From Palaemon carinicauda (taxonomy: Eukaryota; Arthropoda; Malacostraca; Decapoda; Palaemonidae), in contig NC_090729.1 of NCBI RefSeq assembly GCF_036898095.1, positions 62,957,282 through 63,021,281 on the forward strand: a DNA stretch of 64,000 nucleotides, read 5' to 3'. The notes under the pieces are model-generated. The model saw only the letters and a list, made by a program, of their open reading frames with translations, was not told the DNA's origin and searched no databases. The first letter of the stretch is position 1. Each line of letters opens with the position of its first letter. The translations under genes were made by a program, and so were the position numbers. Shown one piece after another: positions 35,022-46,660 of this stretch.

Positions 35022-35354
35022 TAAGGAATATCCGCCATCGTGGGAATGGCGCTGTTATCATTCTCAATAGTAGTACGAGAACGGGGTAGCCTTGATACGG
35101 CTCCCTTTTATTTTGCCACACGTCCTCGAAGCGTAAACGCTATTAGGGGTGCAGATTGCTATGAGGCGTGTCAAGAATACGTCCTCTGATATTATGGGAT
35201 ATCCTTGAGAGAAAATTTAAGGATATTCGTGCCAGGAGTTAGAATTCTGGATACCTAAAGGTAAAATTCTTTGGGAATATCACTGTAGTACATATATTCC
35301 TTAGGAAGCTACCTTAAGGAACTTCCATCAGGACGACATGGCTTGAGCCCAAAA
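35022..35354. repeat. DIRS-A inverted terminal repeat, right
   Basis: Inverse of 28789-29152 apart from its outer end, which reads (inverted) TTTTGGGCTCAAGCCATGTC. The same outer end starts DIRS-B (35669) and DIRS-C (57748). Confidence 0.9.
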
Positions 35355-35668
35355 ATTCTTTTAGCTGTTTGCTCAGACATAATTGATACATTGGCTGCTG
35401 TGTCAACTTGCATCAAAATTGGTTTACCATTTATGATTACTTCTACCAAGATATGTTTCTTTGCATTTTTATTGACAAAATTTATGCGAAACACAAAATC
35501 AGTTTCTGAATTATCCTGATTATTATGAACATTTTCCGCATTATTCTCTTGACCAATCGTATCGACTGTAGCATTTATTTTCTTTGCGTACTGTTTACGG
35601 AATCTTCAAGCAGTTGCAAAATGACTCATCTTTCTACAATTCTGGCATGTTTGTCCAGTAACAGGGCA
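35355..35668 (-). pseudogene. gypsy-3 gag/protease fragment between two DIRS elements
   Basis: Minus-strand continuation of gypsy-3, matching gypsy-1 gag. It has the second zinc knuckle (CQNCRKMSHFATA, with the last Cys lost and a stop just after) and the protease start MQVDTAANVSIMS. DIRS-A separates it from pol on the left. DIRS-B begins inside the knuckle region on the right, and the rest of gypsy-3 gag and its 5' LTR were not found. Confidence 0.88.
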
Positions 35669-38017
35669 TTTTTGGGCTCAAGCCTTGTCTTCCTGATGGA
35701 AGGTTCCATTAGGCAGCTTTCTAAGGCATATCTAGCTACAGTGATACTCCCAGAGAATTGACCATAGGTCTCCAGAATTCTAACTCCTAGCGCGAGTATT
35801 CTTGAAATTTTTCTTAAGGATATCACATAATATCAGGGGACATATATCTTGATACGACACATGGCAATCTTCACCCCGAATAGCATTTTCGCTTCGAGGG
35901 GGAAGAGTGGCGAAACTGAAGGGGAGCCGTTATCAAGGTTACCCTCCCTCCCCTACTACTATGAGGCTCCAAGATGGCGCTCATTCCTTTTATGGTAGTG
36001 ATTTTGCACAGTGTTCTCCCTGTTCATCTAGCATTCTAGATCGTTTTTTTTTAGAGGATTTATCATGCATTCTCCAGCATCTTCTGCTTCTGGAAAGTTG
36101 AATATTTAATCTTTACAGCATATAATTTTTAGCTCCTGCATCACAGTGAAATTAGTATTATTTAATTTGTTTTATTGAGCATAGGCGGATACTGGAAGCG
36201 CCATTTTGGGTGCTCTCATTGGTCATGCAGGCATTATTTAGTCAACAAAATGACATTCCCAGTATTCATCTTTAATGAATTATAGCTATTTAGGCAAAAT
36301 TATACTAGTAAATATATGATTATGCATACAATTTTCCTCTTTCTACTTGTGTCGTTCGTATACGTTGGAGTCTCAGTGATATATTTAGCCGAGATCTCGC
36401 CCTGCGCTAGGCTACCTAGCCTATGCGCTTTAGTATACTTTCATACATTATCCTTTTTTACCCTTGTGTATCTTTTATCAATTCAACAGGAGGTAGTATA
36501 TCTACTAGAATTATTTCTATGACTCGACTCTTGTCTCCTGCGGAGATTTAAGAGTAATCCTTCCTTCCCTCTGAGTGCCGCCATAGGCAACAACCCTATC
36601 TTGGTCTTGCCATAGAGTAGTACACTCCGGCTTGACTAAGCTAGTGTTTTCTGTCTCCCATCCTTGCCGGTGAGTATCCCGGCTTGGGTTTTCGACAGTA
36701 ACTCAGAGTATTCAGTCTTTATGCCGACGGCTTAGCTGCCGGGTGAGTAGTAACTCCCTGCCGGCACACAGCTGTCGGCATTGGAGTCTTAGCTTCCCTA
36801 GGCTGCACCTGAAGTGGTAGTGTAATGCCGCCACCTTTTCCCCTGCAGTCTAGAAGAGTCTTATTTCGTCACACCCTAGGCTGAAGAATACATATTCTTC
36901 TTGCGCCTGGGATGGCGCCAATATTTAAACAAAGTTTCACCCTTGTTTGGAAATTGCGGCAATTCTGCCGCCTTCTCCTAACACTACATACAAGACCCTT
37001 TCCCTGCCCCTCTCTGTCCTTTAGCGATAGCCTACGCATCGCATATTTGTGGCCGTCGTCCTACATTCTCCCCGCTTGCCTGATAGATCGTAGCGCCGTC
37101 TGGGCTCCTACATAGGCGGCTTGATAGTCGCTCCAACCTTCCCCTACAGAAGCAAGGCTCCGGGAAAGGTTGTGCCGGCTGTGACGGGTGCCGGTGAGAG
37201 ACCCTTTTTGCCTTGGAGTGTTCTTCAGTCCTCCCTTTGACTGCCATCCACATCCCTGAAACCAGCAACGACCGGCAACATATCTTGTGGCTGGGGTGAA
37301 GCTTGAATGATTCATTCTCCCCTTCCATTAGAACCCTCATTCTGGAGGAAGGCAGTAAGATTAATATACCTACACCCTTATTTATTGTACAAAGCTACAT
37401 TAATAAGGCAGCCCTTCACTCCGTGCTTTCTCTCTTTCTGTCAGCTAGTGCCGTCAGGTACTAACTGGTCTGGTGCTGCCAGGTGCTAGCCTAGTTGGCT
37501 TCCTGCTAGCTGAACTACAGTATATCATTATGCAGTAGCCAGTATATTTTCAGTATAGTATATACTGCAGACAAAAAAACTATAGTATAGGTTATACATT
37601 AGTTTATTTTTCCAACATACCCTGTGTATCCTTTGATAGTCTATTGTTGAGACCAATTCTATATTGAAGTGAAGTATTCCTTCAATACACTGATAGTAAT
37701 CAGTTTTATAACTTACCCCACACTATTAAAACATTTTGAGAACGGTTAGTGTTTGTATACACTAATTCTATCCCCAGAGGTGAGAATCCTTTTCTTTTGA
37801 GCTCCCTTAATAAGGAAATTCTAACATTAATATAAGGGGAGGTCACAGCAATTGGCTGGATATGAGGCACAAGTATGTGTCTTTCCTATTTCTTTTCTAG
37901 CTTACTATCCTAAGCTATAATGGTTCAAATATTAATATATTGCATAAACTGTTTATCAAGAGTGATAAAGAATCGCATAATCTTTTATATTTCCTTTCTT
38001 TACAGGAGGAGCCCAAA

Positions 38018-39965
38018 ATGAAGTGTGAGGTAATCTTCTGTAACCATAAGAGTAGGAACTTCTGTGTTCAAACCATGTACAGGTCTCATGCTATCTGCAC
38101 CATTTCCACCAAAACTTTGCAGTACTGGGAGTCCCAGAACTGCAAAGTCTGCTTGGACATGGTGGCCGAAAGTTTCGACGATCCCAAGTCAAGGGAGTCA
38201 AGGGATACAGCACGAGAAAGGCTGCACAAGTGGGTACCAGGGTTCCAAAAAAACTCTCTGGGACAGTACCTACCTAACGACAGGATGCGTAACTTGCTGT
38301 TCTCTAAAGCGGATAATGAAGCCGTCGTGCCCCAAACACTACCCGCACCTCCCTGCGTCCAGATTGCCATCGAGACGGATGTCAGGGAGGTGTTGCAAGC
38401 TATGGACATCAGCAAGGAGGAAAGGATGTCTGAAGTGTCCACAGACACTGAGAAGGATCTCCTTAGGGATGATCCCGAGGAGGAGTCTACTCTGCCTCCT
38501 GAAGAAGATGAAGAAGTCGAGTCGGAATCCCTTCCGTCTGTGCCGGCACTGGAGCCGACACCTTCTACGTCTTCTGCTCCTACCCCTCCATTGGATAACA
38601 TTAGAAAGCCAGTTTTGGCTCATATCACTGCGCTGATGGAGAATATTTGCAAACAAGGCGAAGCAAGGGAGGTGAAGCTTGAAAAAGAGCTTCGCGAAGC
38701 ACGGATCACTGCCTCCGAGGGTCATTCAAGCGACTCAGAGTCCAATACCTCCCACTCTGCTCCGAGATGAATCCCTGGAGGTACGCGGTGTATATGCCGA
38801 TTACCAACGGAAAGCTCTACATCTCTGAGAAATGGGAGCCGTCCCCTTCGACGACATCCAGTTCTGGCTGAGCTTCAATGCTCATCCTGACTGCTTCATT
38901 CGACTGAAGCCTGAGCCAGCGCCAAAAGAGGAGATGGAACCGAAGGAGGTCATGGTTTTCGACCACAACCAGGCACAGGCTCTCTTGTCAAGCAGCCTGA
39001 AGAAGGCGGGCTACACAAACTCGAAAGTGTCCGCCTTGAACAAGAGACACCCTACCTTTCTTGCTCCTGCTTCAATAGCCTTCCTCTTCACACCAAAGAC
39101 CTTTAAAGCTGTTGCCAAGGCAGTGGAGGCAGGCAAATCGTGCCCTGCACTAGAGGAATGTAGGCCTCTGTTGTTAGCCCTGCCCATGGAATAGAAGGAA
39201 TGAAAGTTAGTTCACCTAACCTTCTCAGTAGGGAAGTTGAATGCAGATATCGCGGAACGTCAGTTCAGCGAAAATCTCCCTAAACTGTCAGACTTTCTTT
39301 TGTGCAGGGAGCAAGAGATTAAGGAGAGACTTGCGGCATCCCTATCCCTATAGAACTGCATAGAGATGTTTGCAGGTCAAAAAAGCACCCCAGACATGCT
39401 TATGGTCCTAGCCAAAGGGCCTCTGGCCACCCTAGTGAAGGACCTGTTTGCTTTCATGAAAGCTAGGAAAGCCTGTAGAAAGTTCGTGTTTGCTGCAGCA
39501 ACAGTAAAACATAAACTCAGGAAGCAGATAACTTCCAACATCTTGGGTAAAGACCTCTTCCCGAATGAAGTGGTCCAAGAGGTAATCGAGAAGGTCGCCA
39601 TGGAGAATAGGAACCTTCTCCAGAAGTGGGGTATTTCGTCAAAAAGGAAGTCTTCCCCGGATACGGGTCCCCAACCTAAAAGAAAGGCGAAGAAGCCTAG
39701 ACTACCCTCTCGGCCTGCCCAGCAACATCCTGAAGTCATCATGACCGCGGCGCTCCAAGTTGTTGCTCAGTCACAGACCATATTTCAAGTGGTGCCTCAG
39801 CATCTGGTTGTCCAGTCACCAGCGTTCAACTCTGGGTTTGAGAGGAAAACTACTACCTATCATCCGAAAGGTAGAGGATCCCGATGGAGCACCTCAAGAC
39901 ATCACTCACGAGGCAGGGGAGGACGAGGTCAGGGATGTAAACCCTCCGGACAACCGAAGCAATGA
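38018..39965 (+). pseudogene. DIRS-B gag-like protein with N-terminal Cys/His domain
   Basis: Start ATG 38018, equivalent to the DIRS-C start. Residues 3-45 form a Cys/His domain: C3, C8, C16, H24, C27, W37, C42, C45. An acidic linker follows (DPEEESTLPPEEDEEVESES). The central domain (GAVPFDDIQFWLSFNAHPDC; KAVAKAVEAGKSCPALEEC) needs two frameshifts near 38760-38840. After a stop near 39192, the C-terminal part (FMKARKACRKFVFAAATVKH; 39366-39965) ends in an Arg/Gly-rich tail (HHSRGRGGRGQGCKP) suited to RNA binding. Function as nucleocapsid is inferred from position. Confidence 0.85.
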
Positions 39966-40985
<1,020 letters not shown>

Positions 40986-40988
<3 letters not shown>

Positions 40989-42429
40989 GGAAATTAGTTC
41001 TGACTGCCTTCAAATTCCCATGCGAGCAGTCACATGGCGGTCAGGTTTAATTTCCTCTATTGATTTTCACAAGTTTCAAAAATCCCGGGTCGATATTTAG
41101 CTAATTGGCAACTTTCACTATCATCCCTTATGCGTGGGTGGCGAGGGAGACTCGTCTCAGTGCATTCTTGTGGCTGTTGAAGGTCGGACTGTGATTTTTC
41201 GCGATCGCCGGTTTAAGCCTAAATTAGTGAGTGTTGCCCTCCATTGTGAGCCCACCCCACCCCCCCCATTAATTATGCCAGGTCTTAAAACTAAGCATGA
41301 TGACATAGTGAGAGTTTTAGAGTGTCACAAGGTGGGTCTCAAGACCAAAGAAATATATGAACAGACAGGAATTTTGCCGAGAACCATTAGGCGCCTCATT
41401 GCCGAGTTCAAGTCCGGTGGGAGCCAGGACGTACCTACCCACAGTAAGCCACCAGGAGCCCGTTACAAATTGAGTAATCGTTCTGTTACTCTTTTGAAGG
41501 GTCAAGCAGAAGCTAATCCTACTCTCACAGCAAGGAAATTACGAGAGAACAATACTGAAGTGCTTGGCAAGGTGACTGTTAGAACCATACGGAATACCTT
41601 GAACAAGCACCGGGGATTCAAGAACGTACCCGCTCCAAAGAAGCCAAGCCATACTGAAAGCCACGTGCTACAAAGGTATAGATTTTACCGGGAACACATA
41701 GAGTGGAGTCTGGATGAATGGAAATGGGTATCATTTACCGATGAATCAATGTTCTTTGTTAGTGCTGGTCATCCAAATCGTATATGGCGTAGCCCCCGTA
41801 TGAACAAGTTTGACAAAAAACTCGTGAAGAAGGTGGAGAAATTTCCCAAAAAGGTTATGGTCTGGGGTAGTATGGGGTATGGGGGTGTTGGTGATCTTGT
41901 GATTTTCGAGGATAATGTTCGTGTTAACCAGCATATTTATTACGGTCTTTTGAATGAACATTTGAAATCCTCATTTGAGAAAACTGGTTGTACCATTTTG
42001 CAACAGAACGGGGCACGTTGCCATACTAGAGCACTAATTACTAATTGGCTTGAAGACTGTGGTGTTAAATATATGGACTTTTGGCCTGCTAATAGTCCCG
42101 ACTTTTCACCAATAGAAAATCTCTGGGCCATAATTAAAAATGGACTTCAAGACGAGGAAGTGAGCACAGTGCCAAAGTTAACGGGTGCTATCAAGCGTCA
42201 CTGGGAGTCGATTGAAGTTAAGGTGTGCCAGAATTTAATAGCTAGTGTACCCAATAGACTTCAACTTGCGAAGGAAAACAAGTTTGGTCCTACAAAATAT
42301 TGAATAGGTGAGTGTTCAACATTTATTTCAGGTTGATACTAATGATAGTTTTTTTTCCAGATCGTGACAAAGTTGAGGTTAGGTTTCGAATGTAAGAAAA
42401 CGGGGAGATGATCAGAACCTTTTTCTTCC

Positions 42430-42433
<4 letters not shown>
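40986..42433 (+). mobile_element. Tc1/mariner-type element between (AT)n arrays
   Basis: Bounded on both sides by TA at the edge of (AT)n arrays (40984-40985, 42434-42435). Tentative imperfect terminal inverted repeats: left AAGGGAAATTAGTTCTGAC, right (inverted) AAGTGGAAGAAAAAGG then TTCTGATC. The shared core is short, so the exact ends are provisional. It contains one intact transposase frame. Confidence 0.7.
41275..42303 (+). CDS. Tc1-like transposase, intact frame but catalytic Asp replaced by Asn
   Basis: Cut-and-paste transposase of the IS630/Tc1/mariner type. The frame is open from 41134, but ATG 41275 (MPGLKTKHDD) gives 342 residues, the usual family length. N-terminal helix-turn-helix domains: residues ~10-45 (GLKTKEIYEQTGILPRTIRR) and ~85-115 (GKVTVRTIRNTLNKH). 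In the catalytic domain, Asp156 is in SFTDESMFF. The second acidic position reads QQNGARCHT, with Asn245 where QQDGARCHT is expected. Glu281 is in FSPIENLW, with 35 residues between positions 2 and 3 (a DD35E-type spacing). The lost Asp should abolish catalysis, although DNA binding could remain. No stops or frameshifts. Confidence 0.9.
   Translation: MPGLKTKHDDIVRVLECHKVGLKTKEIYEQTGILPRTIRRLIAEFKSGGSQDVPTHSKPPGARYKLSNRSVTLLKGQAEANPTLTARKLRENNTEVLGKVTVRTIRNTLNKHRGFKNVPAPKKPSHTESHVLQRYRFYREHIEWSLDEWKWVSFTDESMFFVSAGHPNRIWRSPRMNKFDKKLVKKVEKFPKKVMVWGSMGYGGVGDLVIFEDNVRVNQHIYYGLLNEHLKSSFEKTGCTILQQNGARCHTRALITNWLEDCGVKYMDFWPANSPDFSPIENLWAIIKNGLQDEEVSTVPKLTGAIKRHWESIEVKVCQNLIASVPNRLQLAKENKFGPTKY

Positions 42434-42499
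<66 letters not shown>
42434..42499. repeat. (AT)n array right of the Tc1-like element
   Basis: About 33 TA repeats beginning exactly at the right edge of the element. A separate similar array lies at 42778-42851. Confidence 0.98.
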
Positions 42500-42500
<1 letters not shown>

Positions 42501-42514
42501 CATTTAAACAATTG

Positions 42515-42740
42515 CATATGTTTTTTTAGCCCACTTCAGGACAGAGGCATCAGACATGTTAGATCCCGTCCGGGCTTTAGCTAGTTTTCATCACCACAAT
42601 GGCCAATAGGTTTGATGATGGTGGGAGACTTTTGTCTGATCACAGCAAACCAATTTAATGTCGGTGGCCCGGACTAGTACAGCTATGTTGATCATGGTGA
42701 TGCAAAAATCCTTCTAGCAAGAGCTCAAAGACATTTTTAT
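42515..42740 (+). repeat. Probable SINE-like interspersed repeat
   Basis: Blocks such as CCACTTCAGGACAGAGGCAT, AGTTTTCATCACCACAATGG, GATGATGGTGGGAGACTTTT and GATCATGGTGATGC resemble, from memory, a short repeat found in decapod crustacean sequences. There is no second copy in the window to confirm it. Confidence 0.4.
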
Positions 42741-42773
42741 TATCAGAATATCTAGATTTGGTCAACACATTGA

Positions 42774-42851
<78 letters not shown>

Positions 42852-42856
<5 letters not shown>

Positions 42857-44030
42857 CAATTCTTGTTGATTTGATCAATGAGATTTGGGCCCTACGGAGA
42901 ACAAGGCACAACCAGGGTAAAGAAAGGAAAAACTGTTCATTCTTCGAATTCTGCTTAAAACAAAATATGACCCACATTCTAAAACCCTGTGTTGGTTCTT
43001 TGAAATTAAGCAACAAATGATTTTTAACAAAATCAAGTTTTCCATAATATATTTAATAAGTTATTAGAACTCTAACTGCTTCGATATTTGCAAAAACACT
43101 ATATTTTAATATTTGCATTATGCTGGCAAAATAATTAGATAGTTTAAGTATATTAGATAATTACGAATGAAGATTGCAGTTTTGATGCATTGTCAAAAGA
43201 ATGGAAATTTGGATTTTTTTTTTTTTAGGGAAAATGTCTTGTCTCCTAAAAATTTGTATATTTTGCTTATTTTATAAGAACAATCTTAAAATCTTAATTA
43301 TCATTGAAAACCTGTATATTTATGATTAATCTGTATATTTGGCCACACTGGCTGTGGGTTCGACATTTACTGTCTTGCTAAGTACTTCCGGTTCAATGCA
43401 GTTGGAACTCTGAGCAAAATGATTTGTGCAAAGGCTGTGGTGTCACTCACCTATTTCGAAAGTTTGTAAGAAAATATCAACCTTAACCAATTTGATTATT
43501 TCAAATATTCTGTCTGTCTGTCTCTTAAGATTGCCTTACCTTATGTAAGACACGGGCTCTTGCGTTGGCAGCACGTAAGAGAATTTAATTGGAATGGGGA
43601 ATTAGCTAATTTAAAATTGTAAAATAGAAGCAAATATTCAGTAATAACTCTTGAATTATTCCCATTAATATATCAAATCAGAACTTCCAAAAATGATTCA
43701 ATCATCTCCACGAACATTAATAATTGTTGTTTTTGCTTCATTATAGTATACACACCTATTAAATTCATATCTTATCAGACTAATTTTTTTTTTTCAACTT
43801 CTCGTTTAGTGTCATTTCAAGATCTATAGTACGTTTTGAAGTAAGCCTTCAATACTTTTCTCTGCTTCACAAACAAAATATTTTCTCCTTTGGGCGATCA
43901 ATAAATATGACTTCCTTCAGTCTACTGTTGAGATTTTTTTGAATTTTTTATTGATCAGAATAATTTCCTCGATAGCTTTTTTCTGTTCAATTGTTGGAAA
44001 AGGCTCTCCTATTCACTTTTGCTTCTTGGT
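42852..44030. other. No gene recognised
   Basis: AT-rich DNA. ACGGGCTCTTGCGTTGGCAG at about 43554 recurs, slightly changed, at about 45304 (ACGGGCTCTTGCGTTGACAG), so a short dispersed repeat is present. Confidence 0.45.
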
Positions 44031-44059
44031 TTTGGTTCTCACTTTTAGTTCCTTTATCT

Positions 44060-44480
44060 TGGAAGGGTGAATCTCTTCTTTTGAGTCAAAATGTTAATGG
44101 TACTGATCACGACTTGTTTGGTGATGCTCCACAGCATGAATCCATTTTGGTTCGGACACATCCCCATGAGTTAATACAAGGAATGAAACTTGTGCTAGCG
44201 TGGGAAGTGAAGGAAGTAAAAAAAAAGATGTACTCTGCAACTGTGCATCAGTGGATATCAGAGGGATTTACAGGAAAGAGCTGATTAAAATCAAAGGCCG
44301 TTAATGAAATGCTAATTCGACGAAGGGTTGCAGTAGTGAGAGCTTTAGCAGAGGAAAACAATTTACGAGTATCCATATCATTGGTCCCTTCTCATAAGAA
44401 AAAGGCTGACTCATTGACTCGAGTACCAGAGGGATGATTCAGAAAGCCAGATGTGATGTCATCCACATGTGCTGCTCTGG
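44060..44480 (+). pseudogene. Retroelement RNase H relic (Ty3/gypsy-like pol)
   Basis: Reads LVLAWEVKEVKKKMYSATVH, QWISEGFTGKS, a stop, then EMLIRRRVAVVRALAEENNL, VSISLVPSHKKKADSLTRVP. This is the block order of the RNase H end of metazoan gypsy-like pol proteins, where T/N-D-S-x-T-V...ADxLTRVP is usual. The catalytic Asp of the TDSATV block is Tyr here (MYSATV). A remnant of the following region runs to about 44540. A possible LTR (TG at 44564 to ACA near 44818) follows, but I could not confirm it. Confidence 0.65.
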
Positions 44481-45786
44481 GAGATGGATTGATAGAGAAG
44501 AGTGCAGGGCATACGAGAAGAGTAAAGACAAAATCTAGTAATTATAGTGATACAGTGATAAGTGTATAAGTATTAACTTGGTTGGAGAGAATAGTTATAC
44601 GAAGGGAGCAGAGTGAGTAACTGAAGTCGGTAGACGTAGTCGTGATACTGAAGGATAGGGGAGCAAGCAGCCGGTTGGAAAGGATTACACCATGTGGCAC
44701 GAGTTGGTTAAGCCGGGGAATGAAAGGACGGACCTTGTACAAGTAGGTTACTCTATTAAAAAATTCTGTGTACATTGCTGCATCAAAGTACTCTCATAGT
44801 CATCAGTGTAGTAACAATATTGTTCCAAAAATTTGCCATCTTTTCATTTCACTGTTTGTAGTCGTGCCTAAAATCTGTAAAGGTTATTTTTTGGTTATAA
44901 GTGATATTTCTCCTACCTTAATAAAATAGTCTTTATAATACTTTTTATCTACCTTCCTGGGTCTGATCAACAAAAACACCATCACACACATTGCGTGTTA
45001 AGGTTCAGCTAAGGTAACAAGGTACAGATGACAGAATAACACCATGTAGTGTTATCATGCAGGTTTGTTTACGTTATGGTACGGGGACGACCGCGTTTGC
45101 ATGCACTGCTGCCAGGCGGTGAAGTTGAAATCATATAATTACTTAAAAAATTCAGAACCTCACAAATAAATCATTATAAGATTCAACTTGTCACTCACCC
45201 TCTTCAAAAAGTAATCCAGATGACGAATATTTTTTATCAATATATCTTGTTTTAGCCTAGCTTGCTTGCTAGCTTGTTAGATTGTCCAGCCTTGTGCTGG
45301 GTACGGGCTCTTGCGTTGACAGCCCATTTTTTATTATGTAGTAGTGGACTAAAGCCAACTTTTCTTGTTGGCATGGGCCATTCCCTTGGTCGACCTGTAG
45401 GTCACCAGCAAATTTCAAAGTAGGTTGATCATATAAAAGGAAATTTTTAAAGTTTTCAGTAGTAGAGATAGTTTTTAACAAGGTAAGGATGATGGTGGTA
45501 GTAAGAGAGGGCCGTCATTTCACGGATAATGGTTGTTAGAAAATTGGGGTGTAAGGCCATTGAATAGTAGGGAAAGGTTGAGGGTGGGGTTGTCCAACCC
45601 TTTACTCCCGAGGGTCCCTGCGGAATGTTTTTAGTAGTAGAGTAAGTTCAGAAAAATACAGAAGATGAGGTGAATAGGGCCTTACGATGAGGGGATGAGA
45701 TGGTTAGGTGAGTAATCTGCGGAAACTGATTAAACATTTAAAAACATGAACATTATTTCAGTCGCTTTCAATCATTTATGCTTATG

Positions 45787-45861
<75 letters not shown>

Positions 45862-45964
45862 AAACCTATTAGAGATATTAACATGTGAAACTTTTTTCTC
45901 TATATTTTATCTTAGAGCCAATAATTATTTACGAGGTTAATATTATTATATTTTGATTTTAACT
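44481..45964. other. No gene recognised; dispersed repeat and (AT)n
   Basis: A block at about 45240-45420 (AAAGCCAACTTTTCTTGTTG; CCCTTGGTCGACCTGTAGGT) recurs at 56869-56930 as AAAGCCAACACTTCTTGTTG and CCCTTGGTCGGCCTGTAGGT, so it is a dispersed repeat. An (AT)n array fills 45790-45859. Confidence 0.5.
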
Positions 45965-46600
45965 TGTAATCAAGAAATATTTTGAACACTTCATTGTAAA
46001 ATGTTTCAGAAAAGGATAAATGCTAATAAGAATTCCAAGAAAGTTATTCAATTTGCAAAGCAATGGGGCTTCCAGGATTACATTACTTGCTTGCTTGTAC
46101 AGTTGTAACGTGTTTGCCTCGCATTCGCATGGCGGCATATCAATCCCTGCCCGGGACCATAAGTTTAAGCTGTGTACTGGAGGCCACTGCTGTGCTTGGG
46201 CACCACAGGAGTGGGTTGGGCTTGCCCAGCTGATGTTCTGGGGAGAACCTATTCTGATGAAACTATAACTGAAACTAGACACCTTTAATCTTCCATTTTC
46301 ATTTACCTGAATCCTATTTACTAGTTATTTCCTAATCTTAGATATCTCTACTGTCTTTTTCCTTTTCCTCTGGTCCTCCTGATAAGAGAAAACCAAAGTC
46401 CTGATTGGTCAAGTCATCCATTTCTATCTTTTGTCTTCTTTGGTTACTATGATAAACGAACATCCGAAAACTTATAGATTTAAATCTCTAAGATTCAAAC
46501 CTTCTATTTGATTTATAATATGTTTGTAATATAAGCATCTAGTATGGGATGGTTAAACCCGAGATATTGAAGAGAGTAACGTAGGTCAGGGATAGTAGCA
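45965..46600 (+). repeat. Third, diverged copy of part of the long repeat
   Basis: Matches 15436-15850 and 47268-47680 (shared GCAATGGG.CTTCCAGGATT, TTGGTCAAGTCATCCATTTC, GATAAACGAACATC). It is interrupted by the SINE at 46090-46310 and lies directly upstream of copy 2 of the long repeat in the same orientation. Confidence 0.7.
46090..46310 (+). repeat. Probable tRNA-derived SINE
   Basis: Begins with a tRNA-like head: an A-box-like TACAGTTGTAACGTG, the stem-like CCTCGCATTCGCATGGCGG, and a B-box-like CATATCAATCCC followed by TGCCCGGGACC. An unrelated tail follows (AAGCTGTGTACTGGAGG to GAAACTAGACACC). It interrupts the repeat unit, so it is an insertion. Only one copy is in the window. Confidence 0.5.
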
Positions 46601-46660
46601 AGCTTAAGGTTCGTTCTTATGTTTCAAAGGTGATCTTAAAATATCAACTAAACTCTTGTC

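Larger units (their letters stand above)
28789..35354 (-). mobile_element. DIRS-A: DIRS-like retrotransposon with both ends
   Basis: Inserted in the protease region of gypsy-3: host sequence stops at ...CAAATTAG (28788) and resumes at ATTCTTTTAGCTG (from 35355), matching the uninterrupted gypsy-1 sequence near 6800. Minus-strand order: 5' inverted terminal repeat (35354-35022), leader, gag (33649-32278), RT and RNase H (32275-30990), recombinase (to 30262), 3' region with ICR (29332-29236) and 3' inverted terminal repeat (29152-28789). No long target duplication is apparent, as usual for DIRS. Relative to DIRS-C it has lost ~1.9 kb from leader into gag; relative to DIRS-D, ~370 bp of the recombinase. 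Confidence 0.92.

Noticed and set aside
38064..38636. 190-codon frame overlapping the DIRS-B gag
   Set aside because: Another frame of the gag region, with no motif and not conserved in DIRS-C.
43991..44284. 97-codon frame as a host membrane protein
   Set aside because: The hydrophobic start is AT-rich noise, and the C-terminal half is the retroelement RNase H relic.
44564..44818. Possible LTR after the RNase H relic
   Set aside because: It has TG...CA-type ends, but no second copy, no polypurine tract and no PBS.
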